Positions 48,377 to 59,700 of a stretch of DNA of 64,000 bases are shown piece after piece. Both the position numbers and the translations under genes were made by a program. The notes beneath the pieces were generated by a model. The model worked only from the letters and a program-made list of their open reading frames with translations. It made no database searches and was not told the DNA's origin. Position 1 is the stretch's first letter. Every line of letters begins with the position of its first letter. Source of the stretch: Acanthococcus lagerstroemiae (Eukaryota > Arthropoda > Insecta > Hemiptera > Eriococcidae); NCBI GenBank assembly GCA_031841125.1, contig CM063106.1, positions 3,596,001 to 3,660,000 of the forward strand, read 5' to 3'.

Positions 48377-51300
48377 GCCAACGAATTTCCGATTTGCTCG
48401 GTTGAGAGTCGCGCGTAAATTTGCTACGAAGACGTAGAGTGGGAAATGAGTCGATGCGATGGGTAAGGTACATGGTACAATAATATGATTCGGTGCTGGG
48501 GCCCGAGATGTTCAAATTGCGTCCATTCAGGGTGGATCGAGTAGGAGTGGAGTGCAGTGGAGTCAGTTTTCAATTTGGCTCTTTCTAGACGTTAATAAAT
48601 CAGTTCGAAAAACGTAACAGCTCATTCTACTATCGGCGCGAGTCATCCTAGAGTAGTTGGAATTTCTCTTTAACCAACGTTTGGATGGACTTGGCACCGA
48701 CGTTTGACCTTCAAGGAAGTCATTCGAACTCAACAATGAGTCGAGTAGTTCGTGACGGCGTTACGGGATTATTATTTTTGCGTTCCGATGATGAATTATC
48801 GTACACGGTGGCAATATTCCCCGAATGAAGTGCTTTTCATTTTCTTCGCATTTACGAATATTATATTCGGGTTGTCGTAGTCGAAAGATTTCTTTTGGTC
48901 TCGTCGCAGGTACTTTTTGAAGGAGAAGGGAAAAGAGAGGTGTGTGTGTGTGTATGTGTGTGATCGTTCTTCACGAATGATGAACGAAGGTCTGCGGAAA
49001 GCTTTTTGGGTCACGTTATTCCCTGGACATCGAATAAGTTCGAACGTGATTGAACAGTCACGAATATGTGAAAATCGTCGAAACCAACCCGATGTATGTT
49101 GTTCTCTCTCCAATATTCGGTCCTAAGTAAGGCGAGTAAATCGAAATTGTCGAAATCCTGACGATTGCTTGTGTTGGAATATTCTTTTGAGTTCTGTAAC
49201 CGTATATTGGGGTCAACTGAAATTCCAAAAACGCTAGAAACTGTCGAATTTCGAATAATATCGGAATACCCTTTGACTCTTGCCTTTTCAAGTGCCGAAA
49301 AAGTACGCGAACTTTCGCTGAACTATTAGTGGTTTCTCAGTCGGATTAAATATCACAAAATTGAACTTACATCGATGGATTCTCCGGTAAACAGTTTCAG
49401 TAAGATTATGGAGAAGTCGGGACCTTTTATTTTTCGGTTTTCTTAGTTTACTGATTTTCCTTTCCCTCGTGAATTGGTCCGGCCAATCTCCAGTTACGAA
49501 TATGTTCAGATTTCCGTTTTGTCCCTGCATCCTCCAAAATAACTTCATTTTTTGTTCCAAAGTTCGCTAAATAAAGATACAAATGATGAATTTTCTTGTG
49601 GAATTCATTTCAAATCATCGTGCAAAACTAGGAAAAGTTACGCTAAAATCCGAAAATCAGTTCACCAAATCCTCTAATAGTCCCCCATTTTAAACTTTCG
49701 ACCTCGATAGAGGCAGGCATCCTGTGGAAGGAATTGAATGAATGTAAATAGGTGTACTTGACTTGAGCAGTCCTTATTCTCGAAGTACACTTGCCGTCTG
49801 GAGATTTCAATATGTATAAACCATAAGGTTTGACTGCCGTAAAATAAAGACGAAGACTTCATTCTGTTCATCTTCCATTCGCATCATTTAACATCTCTTA
49901 ATGATGCTTTATCTTACTCATCCCATATTTTGAAGCTACCGTATTGCTCTCCAATTGACTTGAGGTGACATAAAATGGTAACAGTTCTGAAGCCTCTTGA
50001 ACGCCACCTAATGACCCGCCACTGTGGCAATTCACAACCAGTCAAACTGCAATTAGCTATACTTTTAGTATACAGATCGCTACCTATTCCTCAGCATGGT
50101 TAAGTTGAGGTAGCGGGGGCGATATACAACGTAGATTTCCGATTGGTTGCGGAATTGCCGCAAGGACAGTCCGTTGGGAGGCGTTTAAGAAGCTTCAGAC
50201 TTGTCACTGTTTGACGTTGCTTTTGCCAGGCGGGTTACTGTTGTGCGTGTAGAATGTGTACCACTAATACATGGTCCAAGCAATTTGGACAAACCAGAAC
50301 TTCTGAATGAAAATATTGAGGACTAAACCAGCGCACATCCGTATCCGTATCGCTCGATGAGATATTTTCGAGAAACACGCAATTCTTCCAGACGACCGCC
50401 ATGAACTCAATGCTTTACGCATTTATACGCATTCCTGTCGCTCAATTTCCTTCATTAAAATAATCGGAATTACCATTCAGCGCATTTCTTCGATCGTGCG
50501 AATGACTAGAAAACTAAGTACACATAGTGCGAATCATTCGGCGTGTCGTGATGAACCTCCCCGCACAACCACAATTAGGATGGTATCCCACACCTTACAC
50601 ATAACTTACTTTGAAAGAAGAAAAAAGGAGAGGAAAATAAAAGAGTTTCATCGCTCTGTCCGTCTGTTCTGTCTTGTAGGTTTTTCCCCTTTACGATCGC
50701 CACGAATATAATTCAAACGCTCATGTATAAACGATTTTTTCGTCTTCGTACAAGTCGCTTCGCTAATGAAGCGTGGAGATCACTTTTAGAACCGTTTACG
50801 TCGCCTGTAATGAAATCGAACTTGCACAACCGTCGTTATTACTGCTTTTATGGGTTTCTGCTTGTTTATTGTTCAGCCGAATTGTGCGTTTAGAGCCCTG
50901 CATCATCGCCCGGAGTTCGTCCACCCAAAACACAACGAGCCAGTTCGTTGACCGACTGGGGATTTGACAACGATATCCAATCTTCGAACGGAATTATTTC
51001 TCACGACTGATGCGATCGTATTCGAAATGGTAGGCATGTACGGTTTAGCGTCGCCGAAGAACGATCTAATTCTTTCGGAAGTGTACTGTCGGGAACGAGG
51101 ATCTAAAGTGATGTCCGTGGGCAATACAACCGCACTCGATTGGTTTCTGGATTCAATTCTGTTTGTGGCCTTGTATTGTTGGAATTGTAAGAATTGGACG
51201 CGAAGCCGTTCTCCGGCTCCAAAATGCAGATATTACAGTTCGCTAAAAGATTTCCGGACAGTCTGGTACCGTCAGAGCTACGCGTCGGGCAACGCTGTAA

Positions 51301-54300
51301 TCATCTGTTACGGGCTACCATCGCCTATTTATTTCCACTTCGAAATCCAAATCCACAATAACGAACTTCCAATAAACATTGGTCGACATAGATGAACGTA
51401 TATTACACCCTGAGAATTTACCTATACTGTAGAGATAGCGTTTGCGTTTGACCAAAGTCCCATTAACACGGTCTGAGTATACAGGTGGTGGGTGCTCAGA
51501 TGCTCGTACGTTTTTATGTACAAACTATGAATCAGACGAGCAATCCAATTGAAAGCTCCTCGTCTGTAAAAACGTACCCAGGCAGGCACCCCGAATACAC
51601 TTACACACCTATTCGAGAAGTAATATGGAATTTGAATTCATAATAAAACGTTTCGAGCCACCACACTCTAAGTGCTATCAATTTTGCTCGAAAATAACGA
51701 GGGTTAAATAAACTTACAAATGGCAGACGGTGGAGCGTGAATGCTTTTCAAGTAGCGACGCAGAATAAATATTTAACAACGTTTCCGCGGCATTGTGCAA
51801 TTACTCGTGCCCTGTACGAGTTTCTGTATAGCATCCGGAAAGGCGAAATGAAATTTCATATTATGTGCAGTTTTCACGCGGTAGAAAAGAAAAAAGAAAC
51901 TATTCCAGTAAAGTATACTATACTGGTAACTAGGCCGTCAGTTTCTCTCATCTTTCTTTAATTCATTCGTACATTTCAAAATCTAGAATCACGAATTATG
52001 GACAAAAACACTTCTTAGCGTCAATCTATGCAGACTTGTTCTGAGGACTCATTATTTAGTTATGCTTACGATCAAAGCATCTTTCATATGAAGAGTAATA
52101 CGTGGCTACGTGAGACTGCTGACGAGTGAGAAACCACAACCGCAATATACGATTGTTCGCGAGCAGTAGCTGATCTGAGACGAAAGATGTACTAGAATCT
52201 CTCTCCTCTCCCTCTCCCCTCCCTCCACCCCCTCCCCATTATAAGATAGTAAGGAAAGGTCTACTGGACTTCATCATTGGAAATAATCCAGGCCGCATAT
52301 GTTTCCAAAGTAATCTACCACATCCATTCTAAACCCCCCCCCCCATCTTTCCATTGAATATATTCGGTGTCTCAAGAGAGTTTTACTGAGCCTGAACTAT
52401 ATGGCATCGACAATTCTGAGCATAAATATAGTTATAATGAATCCGGAGGCAGTCTTGATAACTCTTAAAATGATTTCACGAAGTCTCGACATGTATTGAT
52501 GTGTCTCAACAAATCTTATAGTTGTATCGAGTCTCCATCTCTATAAGCTATAGCAACCAAATATCTCACGTACCCTCTCTCTTGAGTTTTCCGCTGAAAA
52601 ATATTCGGTTAGCCGCTTACGTGAAAGACGTTGTAGAGGATGATCTGTTACCTCATATATTACAAAATCCTCAGCGAGCCAGCTAGACAGACGGACACAC
52701 AAGTCGAGCTTCGGAGCTATTCGGAATAGGAACGCGCTTCGTTCCGCTATACGGTGCACCACGAAAGTTAGAGCTTATCAGCTTGAATTTTCTCAAAGAA
52801 TCTTATCGTTCTTCTTATTTGAAAGTCAGAGTCAGAACAACCTAGCCAGCTCTTCTTCCGTGAAGCACAGATTCGACATATTTCAAAAGAAATCAAACCA
52901 ACGGCGTTTGTTCCACCTTTCCGCATGCAACCAGACACTAAACGAATTGATTGTAGCGCAAACCGACCGACTGAGCGCCAGACAGCTAGTCTAAGACATA
53001 CCAAAAGAAGAATAGATACGAGACAGATTGATTCCTAAAATACGTATGTATGTGTATGTTAATCCTTTGCAAATGAAAAAGAAGTGAAGCAGCCAATGGA
53101 CGAAGCCTCCTGGTTCTGTTCAACAAGGCGTCTTCGAGCATTTTGCTTCTGCTGTCTCGAATTTTCGCGCATTGATCGTTCTCTGGTATCTGTAGGGTAT
53201 GCGCGACAGCCTTAGAAATGTTGGACTGTGCCTATAATCGTCGCGACAAATGTTTGAATTTTGATTGAAGAAGGGTGCCTGTTGAAGTGTGTGTCCATAG
53301 TGAGTGCAAACAGCTTCAAAATTTTAAGTCACTCGAGCGTTTTCTGGTCAAGTGTTCTTTCTTGTTCACCAATAATTTCATCACACCCTGTCTTCCACCC
53401 CATATTCGAGAATTGTGGATTACGACCGACCGCCACTAGTCCTATCGTCGCAGCATCGCTTAAATTCAGATTACCTATTCGTTCTTCAATGTCGAAACTC
53501 CATTTTCACGCACACCCACACCGCTCAAACCGAGGGCGGAAAACGGACATATATAGCTGGAAATGGTTTTTAAAAGGAAATCAGACACTTGGTAAACATA
53601 CCCGAGTCGTAAACGGCGCAGATATATATTATATTCTATAGTTGATTCGGTTATCTAACGGCTCCTCGTCGTTAGAATGTTGTTTACTCTTTATTGAGTT
53701 TTTCTCGGTAAGTTCATCTTATGTCGTTACCAACGATGACTTGAAGGAAAGGAGGAGAAGAATGGAATAAGAGGTGGAGGAAGGAGTAGAAAAAAAGAAG
53801 TAGCAACGTTAAAAGCTCGTTTGGTAAAATAGCGAATCTGCCGCTTATCGCTGATAGGGTAGAAATAAGGTTAGCGTTTTCATCATATTGTTTGATAGAT
53901 CGATTTTTAGGTTAATGATTTTCAAAGCGGCATTATGTTCGAGCGGAAGTTGGGAACTTCTCGCTGCTGACGAGCTTATCAAGAGGTCCTTTGTTGCGAA
54001 CACACTTGGTATATACTCGGTGCCTTTTTATTGTTGTGGGTACCTATGCTCGTGTAGAAATCCGTGCATATTCGAGTTTTAGTCAGAGTAAATATTTCAT
54101 TTTAAAATTTGATTCGGAGATATATTCTAAAAGTGGGTAGTATGTATCGCAGTTTTAGTAGCGTAAATGACAGAAACAATATGGGAATATATCTCCCAGC
54201 GCTACGAAAAACGTTGGAAGTGGACAAATTTCACGACTCTAATGGTTCAGAATTTAAAAGTACCTTAGTTGTACTCAGTGAATTATAATTTACTCATCCC

Positions 54301-54492
54301 GGTAAAATTTTCTGTTAACGCTTTTAGGCATACTCAGCCATTAGTCCGTATTGAAAAGAAATGTTGCGAGGTAGATCGCATGCTTGCCTTTTGAAGTTAC
54401 GGTACCAATTTTTTTTTTTTTTTTTTTTGTGATAGTCAGTTTCTCGGAAATCATTTTTCATTAGCCTCGCTGGTCTGCTGAGGACATATATG
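48377..54492. other. No supported gene; unassigned DNA
   Basis: A GT microsatellite lies at 48941-48962 and an 11-base C run at 52334-52344. The 143-codon plus frame 50964-51395 and the 126-codon plus frame 53261-53641 have no recognised domain. 50800-51400 is somewhat CpG-rich, with open frames on both strands. No mobile-element ends were found. Confidence 0.4.
48941..48962. repeat. (GT)n microsatellite
   Basis: Eleven TG dinucleotides with one TA interruption. Confidence 0.9.
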
Positions 54493-54545
54493 TAGGCGTA
54501 ACTAGGGAAGGACTATAGGGGATATAGCCCCCCCCCCCCTCCCAA
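54493..54545. mobile_element. Fragment of a hAT-type MITE terminus
   Basis: TAGGCGTAACTAGGGAAGG followed by a C run resembles the left end of the 44006-44161 element. The opposite end is not recognisable, so only a remnant is claimed. Confidence 0.4.
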
Positions 54546-54926
54546 GACCTGAGCATCACTTTAGAAATCTTAGTGATTAAAAGAAGTAATTTAAAGTGTT
54601 CATTTCGTTTCGGCGTCGAATACAACTTCTTTAGAATTTTAAGCTAAAAATTATCATTCAAGTATTTTACTTTTCGCATGACCTCCCTCCCCCTATCCTG
54701 ACGCAGGTCCAATCGGGGTAATTCCGGGATAGGGGGCGGTGTCCCGCGACCAATTCGGGGTGCGTGCACCAGCATACGTCCCCATATCCTCGAAAGTACC
54801 CCCACTTTTTTCTGGTTCAGCTCCTCCCATAGGTAATTCCTGGTCGCGTTTATGGATAAAGGCCTAAGGGCCGCTGAGCTTGAAAAAATTTAGCGGCATC
54901 TTTGTCAAGAAGTTACTTACAAAATA

Positions 54927-55808
54927 CAGGGCATGCCAATAATGTTGACCTGCTTTTAAACGCTTATTACAGTGGCAACACTGGATGTAAGAAACAAGTA
55001 AATACATCAGAATGCTCGAAAAACTACGCCATTTATTTTATTCATCATTTACAAGTCGCTTTCTACAAATTACAGATGGCAGCTGCTTATTACCAACTTA
55101 CGTTCTGTAACATTTTTTGGCCTATGTTTCTCACTTCTTCGGTGATAAAACGTTTTCAATTCTGCTATACCTCGCGGCTCTTTCGAGCGTATACATATGG
55201 TGCGCAATCTCATCAACTGGAATCATTGGGAAATTTTTTTTGAGGACGAAGGTTCGAATGTCACTGTTAACTCGCAGCGTTATCTCGAGATGTTGAAGAC
55301 TTTTTTCATTCCAGAGCTTCGCCGAAGACGTGTGAGTATTAATTCAGCCTATTTCCAGCAAGATGGCGCCACATCGCACCCGACCAACGATATGATCGAA
55401 TTTTCAAAGAAATATTTTCAAAACCGACCCATCTCTAGATGCACTGATTTCTGTTGGTTCCCAAGGAGTCCAGATTTCACTCCCGACATTTTTTTTTTTT
55501 TTTTTGTGGGGCCATTTAAAGTCAAAAGTATACGCTCGAAAGCCCGCGAGATATTGCAGAATTGAAAACGTTTATCACCGAAGAAGTGAGAAACATAAGT
55601 CAAAAAATGTTACAGAACGTGAGTGAAAATTTTGTTAAAAGATTTCGCAAATGTATCGAAAATGGTGGTAAGCATTTGCCATCTGTAATTTTTAAAAAGC
55701 GACTTATAAATGGTGAACAAAATAAATGGCGCAGTTTTACGAGCAGTTTGATGTATTTACTTTCTTTTTACATCCGGTGTTACCACTGTAATTTATTGGC
55801 ACACCCTG
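54927..55808. mobile_element. Fold-back mariner/Tc1-like element (882 bp)
   Basis: The termini are CAGGGCATGCCAATAA (54927-54942) and the complement of CAGGGTGTGCCAATAA (55793-55808), each bordered by TA (54925-54926 and 55809-55810). The left 268 bp (54927-55194) are an inverted copy of the right 281 bp (55528-55808), including the transposase 3' coding end. They differ by a ~20-bp insertion near 54943 and a ~35-bp deletion in the left arm. Only the central 333 bp are single-copy. The 5' half of a normal ~1.3-kb element is gone. Confidence 0.9.
55195..55690 (+). pseudogene. Broken mariner/Tc1-like transposase, C-terminal half
   Basis: The plus frame shows FFEDEGSNVTVNSQRYLEML, a block ending in YFQQDGATSHP (second catalytic Asp region), and then WFPRSPDFTPD, which carries the Pro-rich SPDL.P.D motif with the third catalytic Asp. 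The following normal FFLWG segment is disrupted by an expanded T run (about 55489-55505) that shifts the frame. The homologous continuation ELKTFITEEVRNI and GGKHLPSVIFK is found in other frames at about 55560-55700. The N-terminal DNA-binding domain and the first catalytic Asp are absent. The family is the IS630/Tc1/mariner superfamily with the common insect QQDGATAH signature. It cannot be functional. Confidence 0.85.
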
Positions 55809-55810
55809 TA

Positions 55811-56514
55811 ATTGGAAGGAAATTGAGTTTGACAATGAGAGAAACGTATACTTTCGTGAATTGGAAAGATACATTCTATTCGAATTCGAAAAGAAAATTC
55901 AAAAGAAATTACTAGATCGCTTCGTGAATAAGGGAGGGAGAGTGTGATTCTTTTCCTGGACAATAAATCGCACTATAGGAGACAACGCGATTTACGAAAC
56001 CTGAAAAATTCATTATCTCCCACTCAGGCATATCTCCTGATTGTGCCCTTCACGAGTCACCACATGGACGCAGTCATGTTCTTAACTAAGCAAGGTGTTG
56101 CACGAAGAACGTCCGCCTTCCTTTGAGGAAAAGGCTCATCTGATAAGTTCTTAGCTCAGGTAATCAGGTCGATTCTGGCATACGATGACCTTCACCTCAA
56201 ACACATTCCTATGTTATTTTTCAAGTGATCAAAGCGCCATGAATGCGGCGAATGAAGACCAATGTTCGGTTGAGACCTAGGATTTGATGAGGTGAGATCC
56301 TGGTAATATAGTGTCCAAGAACTTTGCGACTGATTGAGAAGCCGTGAATACAGTACTGTAGTTCAGCTTCTGCATGATGAAAAAATATATTTTCGAACGA
56401 CAAACTTGATCAGTCTTAATAATAGATTAGATCAAAATTAACCAGTTTTGATTGTTATCTTATCATAGTGGCGAAATATCTGAACGTGCTTTAATCAGTC
56501 TTGAATATTATTTA
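55811..56514. other. No supported gene; possible coding relic
   Basis: Directly after the mariner element, one plus frame is open for about 45 codons (about 55811-55945, rich in Glu, Arg and Phe), and another is open at 55944-56126. Both look more protein-like than the surroundings but match nothing I recognise. They may be fragments of another element. Confidence 0.25.
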
Positions 56515-56725
56515 CAGCGGCAATTCTCTAACTTCCTTGGCGGCGGAGCCCTTTCAGAGCGATACATTTTTCGTGGAGCCCCCCAAAATAAAGAAAAAAC
56601 TATTTTAAATCTGTTCCGTTTATTGGAAATCAAGCGAGTGTAGAAGAACAATTTGCATAGAAGCTGAGTAGCACTCCTTAGGCAGGCCCCTGAGGGCCCC
56701 GCCGAGCATCATTTAAGAACCGCTG
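56515..56725. mobile_element. hAT-type MITE (211 bp), decayed
   Basis: The left end CAGCGGCAATTCTCTAAC and the complement of the right end, CAGCGGTTCTTAAATG, both lead into a GGCGG(A/G)GCCC block, forming imperfect inverted repeats of the CAGNGGTTCTNAA hAT type. The flanking octamers do not match, so the target duplication has been lost. Related in terminus to the element at 63428-63644. Confidence 0.6.
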
Positions 56726-59700
56726 TTCCACGAATTCTTGGAGCGCCTTTGAATAGCATCTCGAGTACAAATAAACTCCAAACGTATCTTACGAAGTTTT
56801 ACTGGGTCTTAACGATTTTTTCTTCATTATAGCCAGAAATGAGTTTGGATGAGTTCAACAAAGTCGTAAAGATCTGGACTGTTACAACGCGCCTCAGAAG
56901 GTTTCAGCGTTTACTGTGTCTGTAAGCAGTCTTCACAAAGTCCGTACGGAACCGTCTGGAGTCCGTATTATCACCGATGTTTGCCGAGCATCGCTGTCTC
57001 TTGAGTATTTTATCCGTCTATGTGTCCTCGTTACTTGATCTTATGCCGTTTTCGAGTTCATCTCTGTTAGATTTGCCTGTACGAGTGGATGGGCCGGGGC
57101 AAAACCTTCTAGTTCGTGATGTTTTTGAAGTTTTTTTTCTCTTAACGTTGAAAAAACGAGAAAGACGCTATTTTTTCAGTGCTCTCGAGTTTCTCTTCGA
57201 ATTATTGAACATTCACGTTTTATATACCGTTTTCTTTTTGTGGTCAAACGCGGACGCGGGTTGGCTGTTCGTCCACTGCACGTGAACTAGAGACCGCGAA
57301 CTGGTTCGCCGGCATCCTTCAACGTGACTTCGGTCTTTCGGTTACACACGATCGCTATCCCGTACTTCGGTTGCGGAACTCGAGCGCGGTTCATTTACCG
57401 TAAACGTTTATCGTTGTCATTTCCACTCGTCTTTTTACCCCCTTCCCTCTCCCCGCAACATCGCGCGATACTGCGGCCAGATTCCGCTTTTTCTTCTCAA
57501 ATTTGCCCCGGTCGACGACGCTCTTCGTTAGCGTTTCATTTTTCATTTTTTCCCGCTGTTTTCCATCGGTCGGGCCGAGTGTAGGTAATTAGTTGGTGCG
57601 TCTTTTTCTCGTTATCGTTATTATTCATTCGTTTTTCGGTTAGTTGGGCTGCTATTACTGTGTATTCATATATGTATGCACTTTTTCCCCGAGCATTCGT
57701 CGGAGATTATTACAGTGATAAATGAGGCATTCGTCGTAACAAATTAGCGTCGAGGAAAATAAAACTGCAGAACAGAACGTATTCGGCATTGTGTGTACTC
57801 TTCGCTCCGAGAGTATTCCATTCACAATTGAAGGGGCGACTGTTTCCCAATCGTAATCAACCGACATACCTAGCTAGCGACTCGCAGTTCATATCCTGCG
57901 CTGTGTGAGAATTCGCTGGATTTGTTTTTCCAGATCCACCGACTGCTGGGCTCAGAATATACTTTACCTTGATGGTTCAACGATATCCAACCCGTGGTTA
58001 GTTCTGCTTCAGTACGCAGATAATTTCCAGAGTGCTATAGATGTATATAAAACCTGTACACCTCTCTCGCTTCAGCCTTATGAGGGGGAAAACGAAAGAA
58101 AGAAAGAAAAAAAACGTGCGAGCTGACAGAGGTCGAGTTTATCGATATTAATTTTAGGTTATTGCACTTCGGCGCGACCTTATTACTGTGCCGATGCTGG
58201 TGAATGATCGCTCGAAACTGTTCGTACATTATATTTTGTACTCTTACTCGATTTTCCCTCCTATTATGTGCGCCTATATGAATTTTCTGTATCTCGCTCG
58301 TATTCGTTTAGCGTTTACTCGGCCCGGACTCGCTCGCTACCAATCGCCAACCGCATTTTTTCGAGTCGATAGCTGTATTCGCGATAACCTTGATATTAAT
58401 GGGCCTCGTATTATATTAGTCTAGATAATGGTACACAGGTGTCTAAATTAGGCGGCAGTCGCGACTCCGACCAATTCATTTCGCGTGATTTTCAACATTC
58501 CTGTCACTGGGGCTCGTATGCATGTACCATACCGTATTGTACGTAGAAGTCTAGTAATGGACTGGCTTGCTGTTACCTTGAGGTTTGGCGAAGTGCACAG
58601 TAATATTATTTGTATTCAATTTTTATGTATTTTATATTTTAAATTTATTAAATTTAAATAATTCAAATTAATTATGAAAATTAATAATTCTTTTTATTTA
58701 ATTAAAAATTCTCCGTTACTGGTTTTGTCTCTGGAGAGACCGATTTAAAAAATCGATTTCTGAAGAGTTCGTTCGTGAAATCGAAAAAAAAAATCTATAG
58801 AAAAAAGTTATCAGTGTTGAAGTTATGAATCAGTAAGGTCTGCGGATGAAAAGAGAAGTTGGAACATAAGACTATTTTTCATTATTTGAATATTTTTGTA
58901 ACGTGTTGCGTAAAAAGTTCCCTTGTGGTGATTTGAAATATTGTGTTGGCGAGTCCTGTATCACTGACTGACAGAGGTAACAGAATGAAGGATGCTGCCA
59001 AGATCTGACTACCGTGTGGAAGCCACATTAATTCTGCAGACCTTGACAATAAGAGGCATCGTACTCGAAAAAATATCGTAGATCACTACAAGCAACCTTT
59101 TTACGCAATACAGCACATTTTAGAAAAAATGAAATAAAATGTAAGAAAAATGCGATCAATCTGCTGATATTGACGATCGATTAATTTCGATTTTTCAAAT
59201 ATCGATCATCTTGTAAAATTAGTGGTTTTATGGTTGATTTCAATCGACTGAATCAAAAATCGAGACTGTAGTCACCGTCATCTGATAGGAAATAGACCAG
59301 TTTGCCTTTGACGAGTATATAACTGGCTGGTGAAGCTGAGATGGCGGGCGGAAAGAATGCAGCTGCGCATACGTGGCACATTGATAATTTACCATATTAT
59401 GGGGTGGCGAACCTCCCTCACGTGTCAAAAAATAAAGACTGACCTGCCATACTATCTACAGACCGTATAATACATCACTAGTTCTACCTACTCTCATGTA
59501 TCCTGTGTTTCAGAATAGTTGTGTGAGCGTCAAAAATGTCCAAAAAACTGAACCGCCTCGGGACCTTCCTCAGTCACAACCCTTATCGCTAGCTGTTCTT
59601 ACTATTCTTGTGCAGCATTGATACGGTGGTGTCGCAGTTGATGAAAATTTGTGTTTTTCTGTGATCTAGCAAGTAGTGTGACCATTTTTCTGGGGGGGGG

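Noticed and set aside
50028..50038. CCCGCCACTG, resembling a right hAT terminus
   Set aside because: No left end or duplication; too short to be meaningful alone.
52768..53004. Minus ORF with FEICRICASRKKSW resembling the start of a ZAD zinc-binding domain
   Set aside because: Only the first C-x2-C pair is present; the second Cys pair and the rest of the domain are missing.
54902..55243. 113-codon plus ORF at the start of the mariner element
   Set aside because: It reads the antisense of the inverted transposase 3' end and is not a transposase frame.
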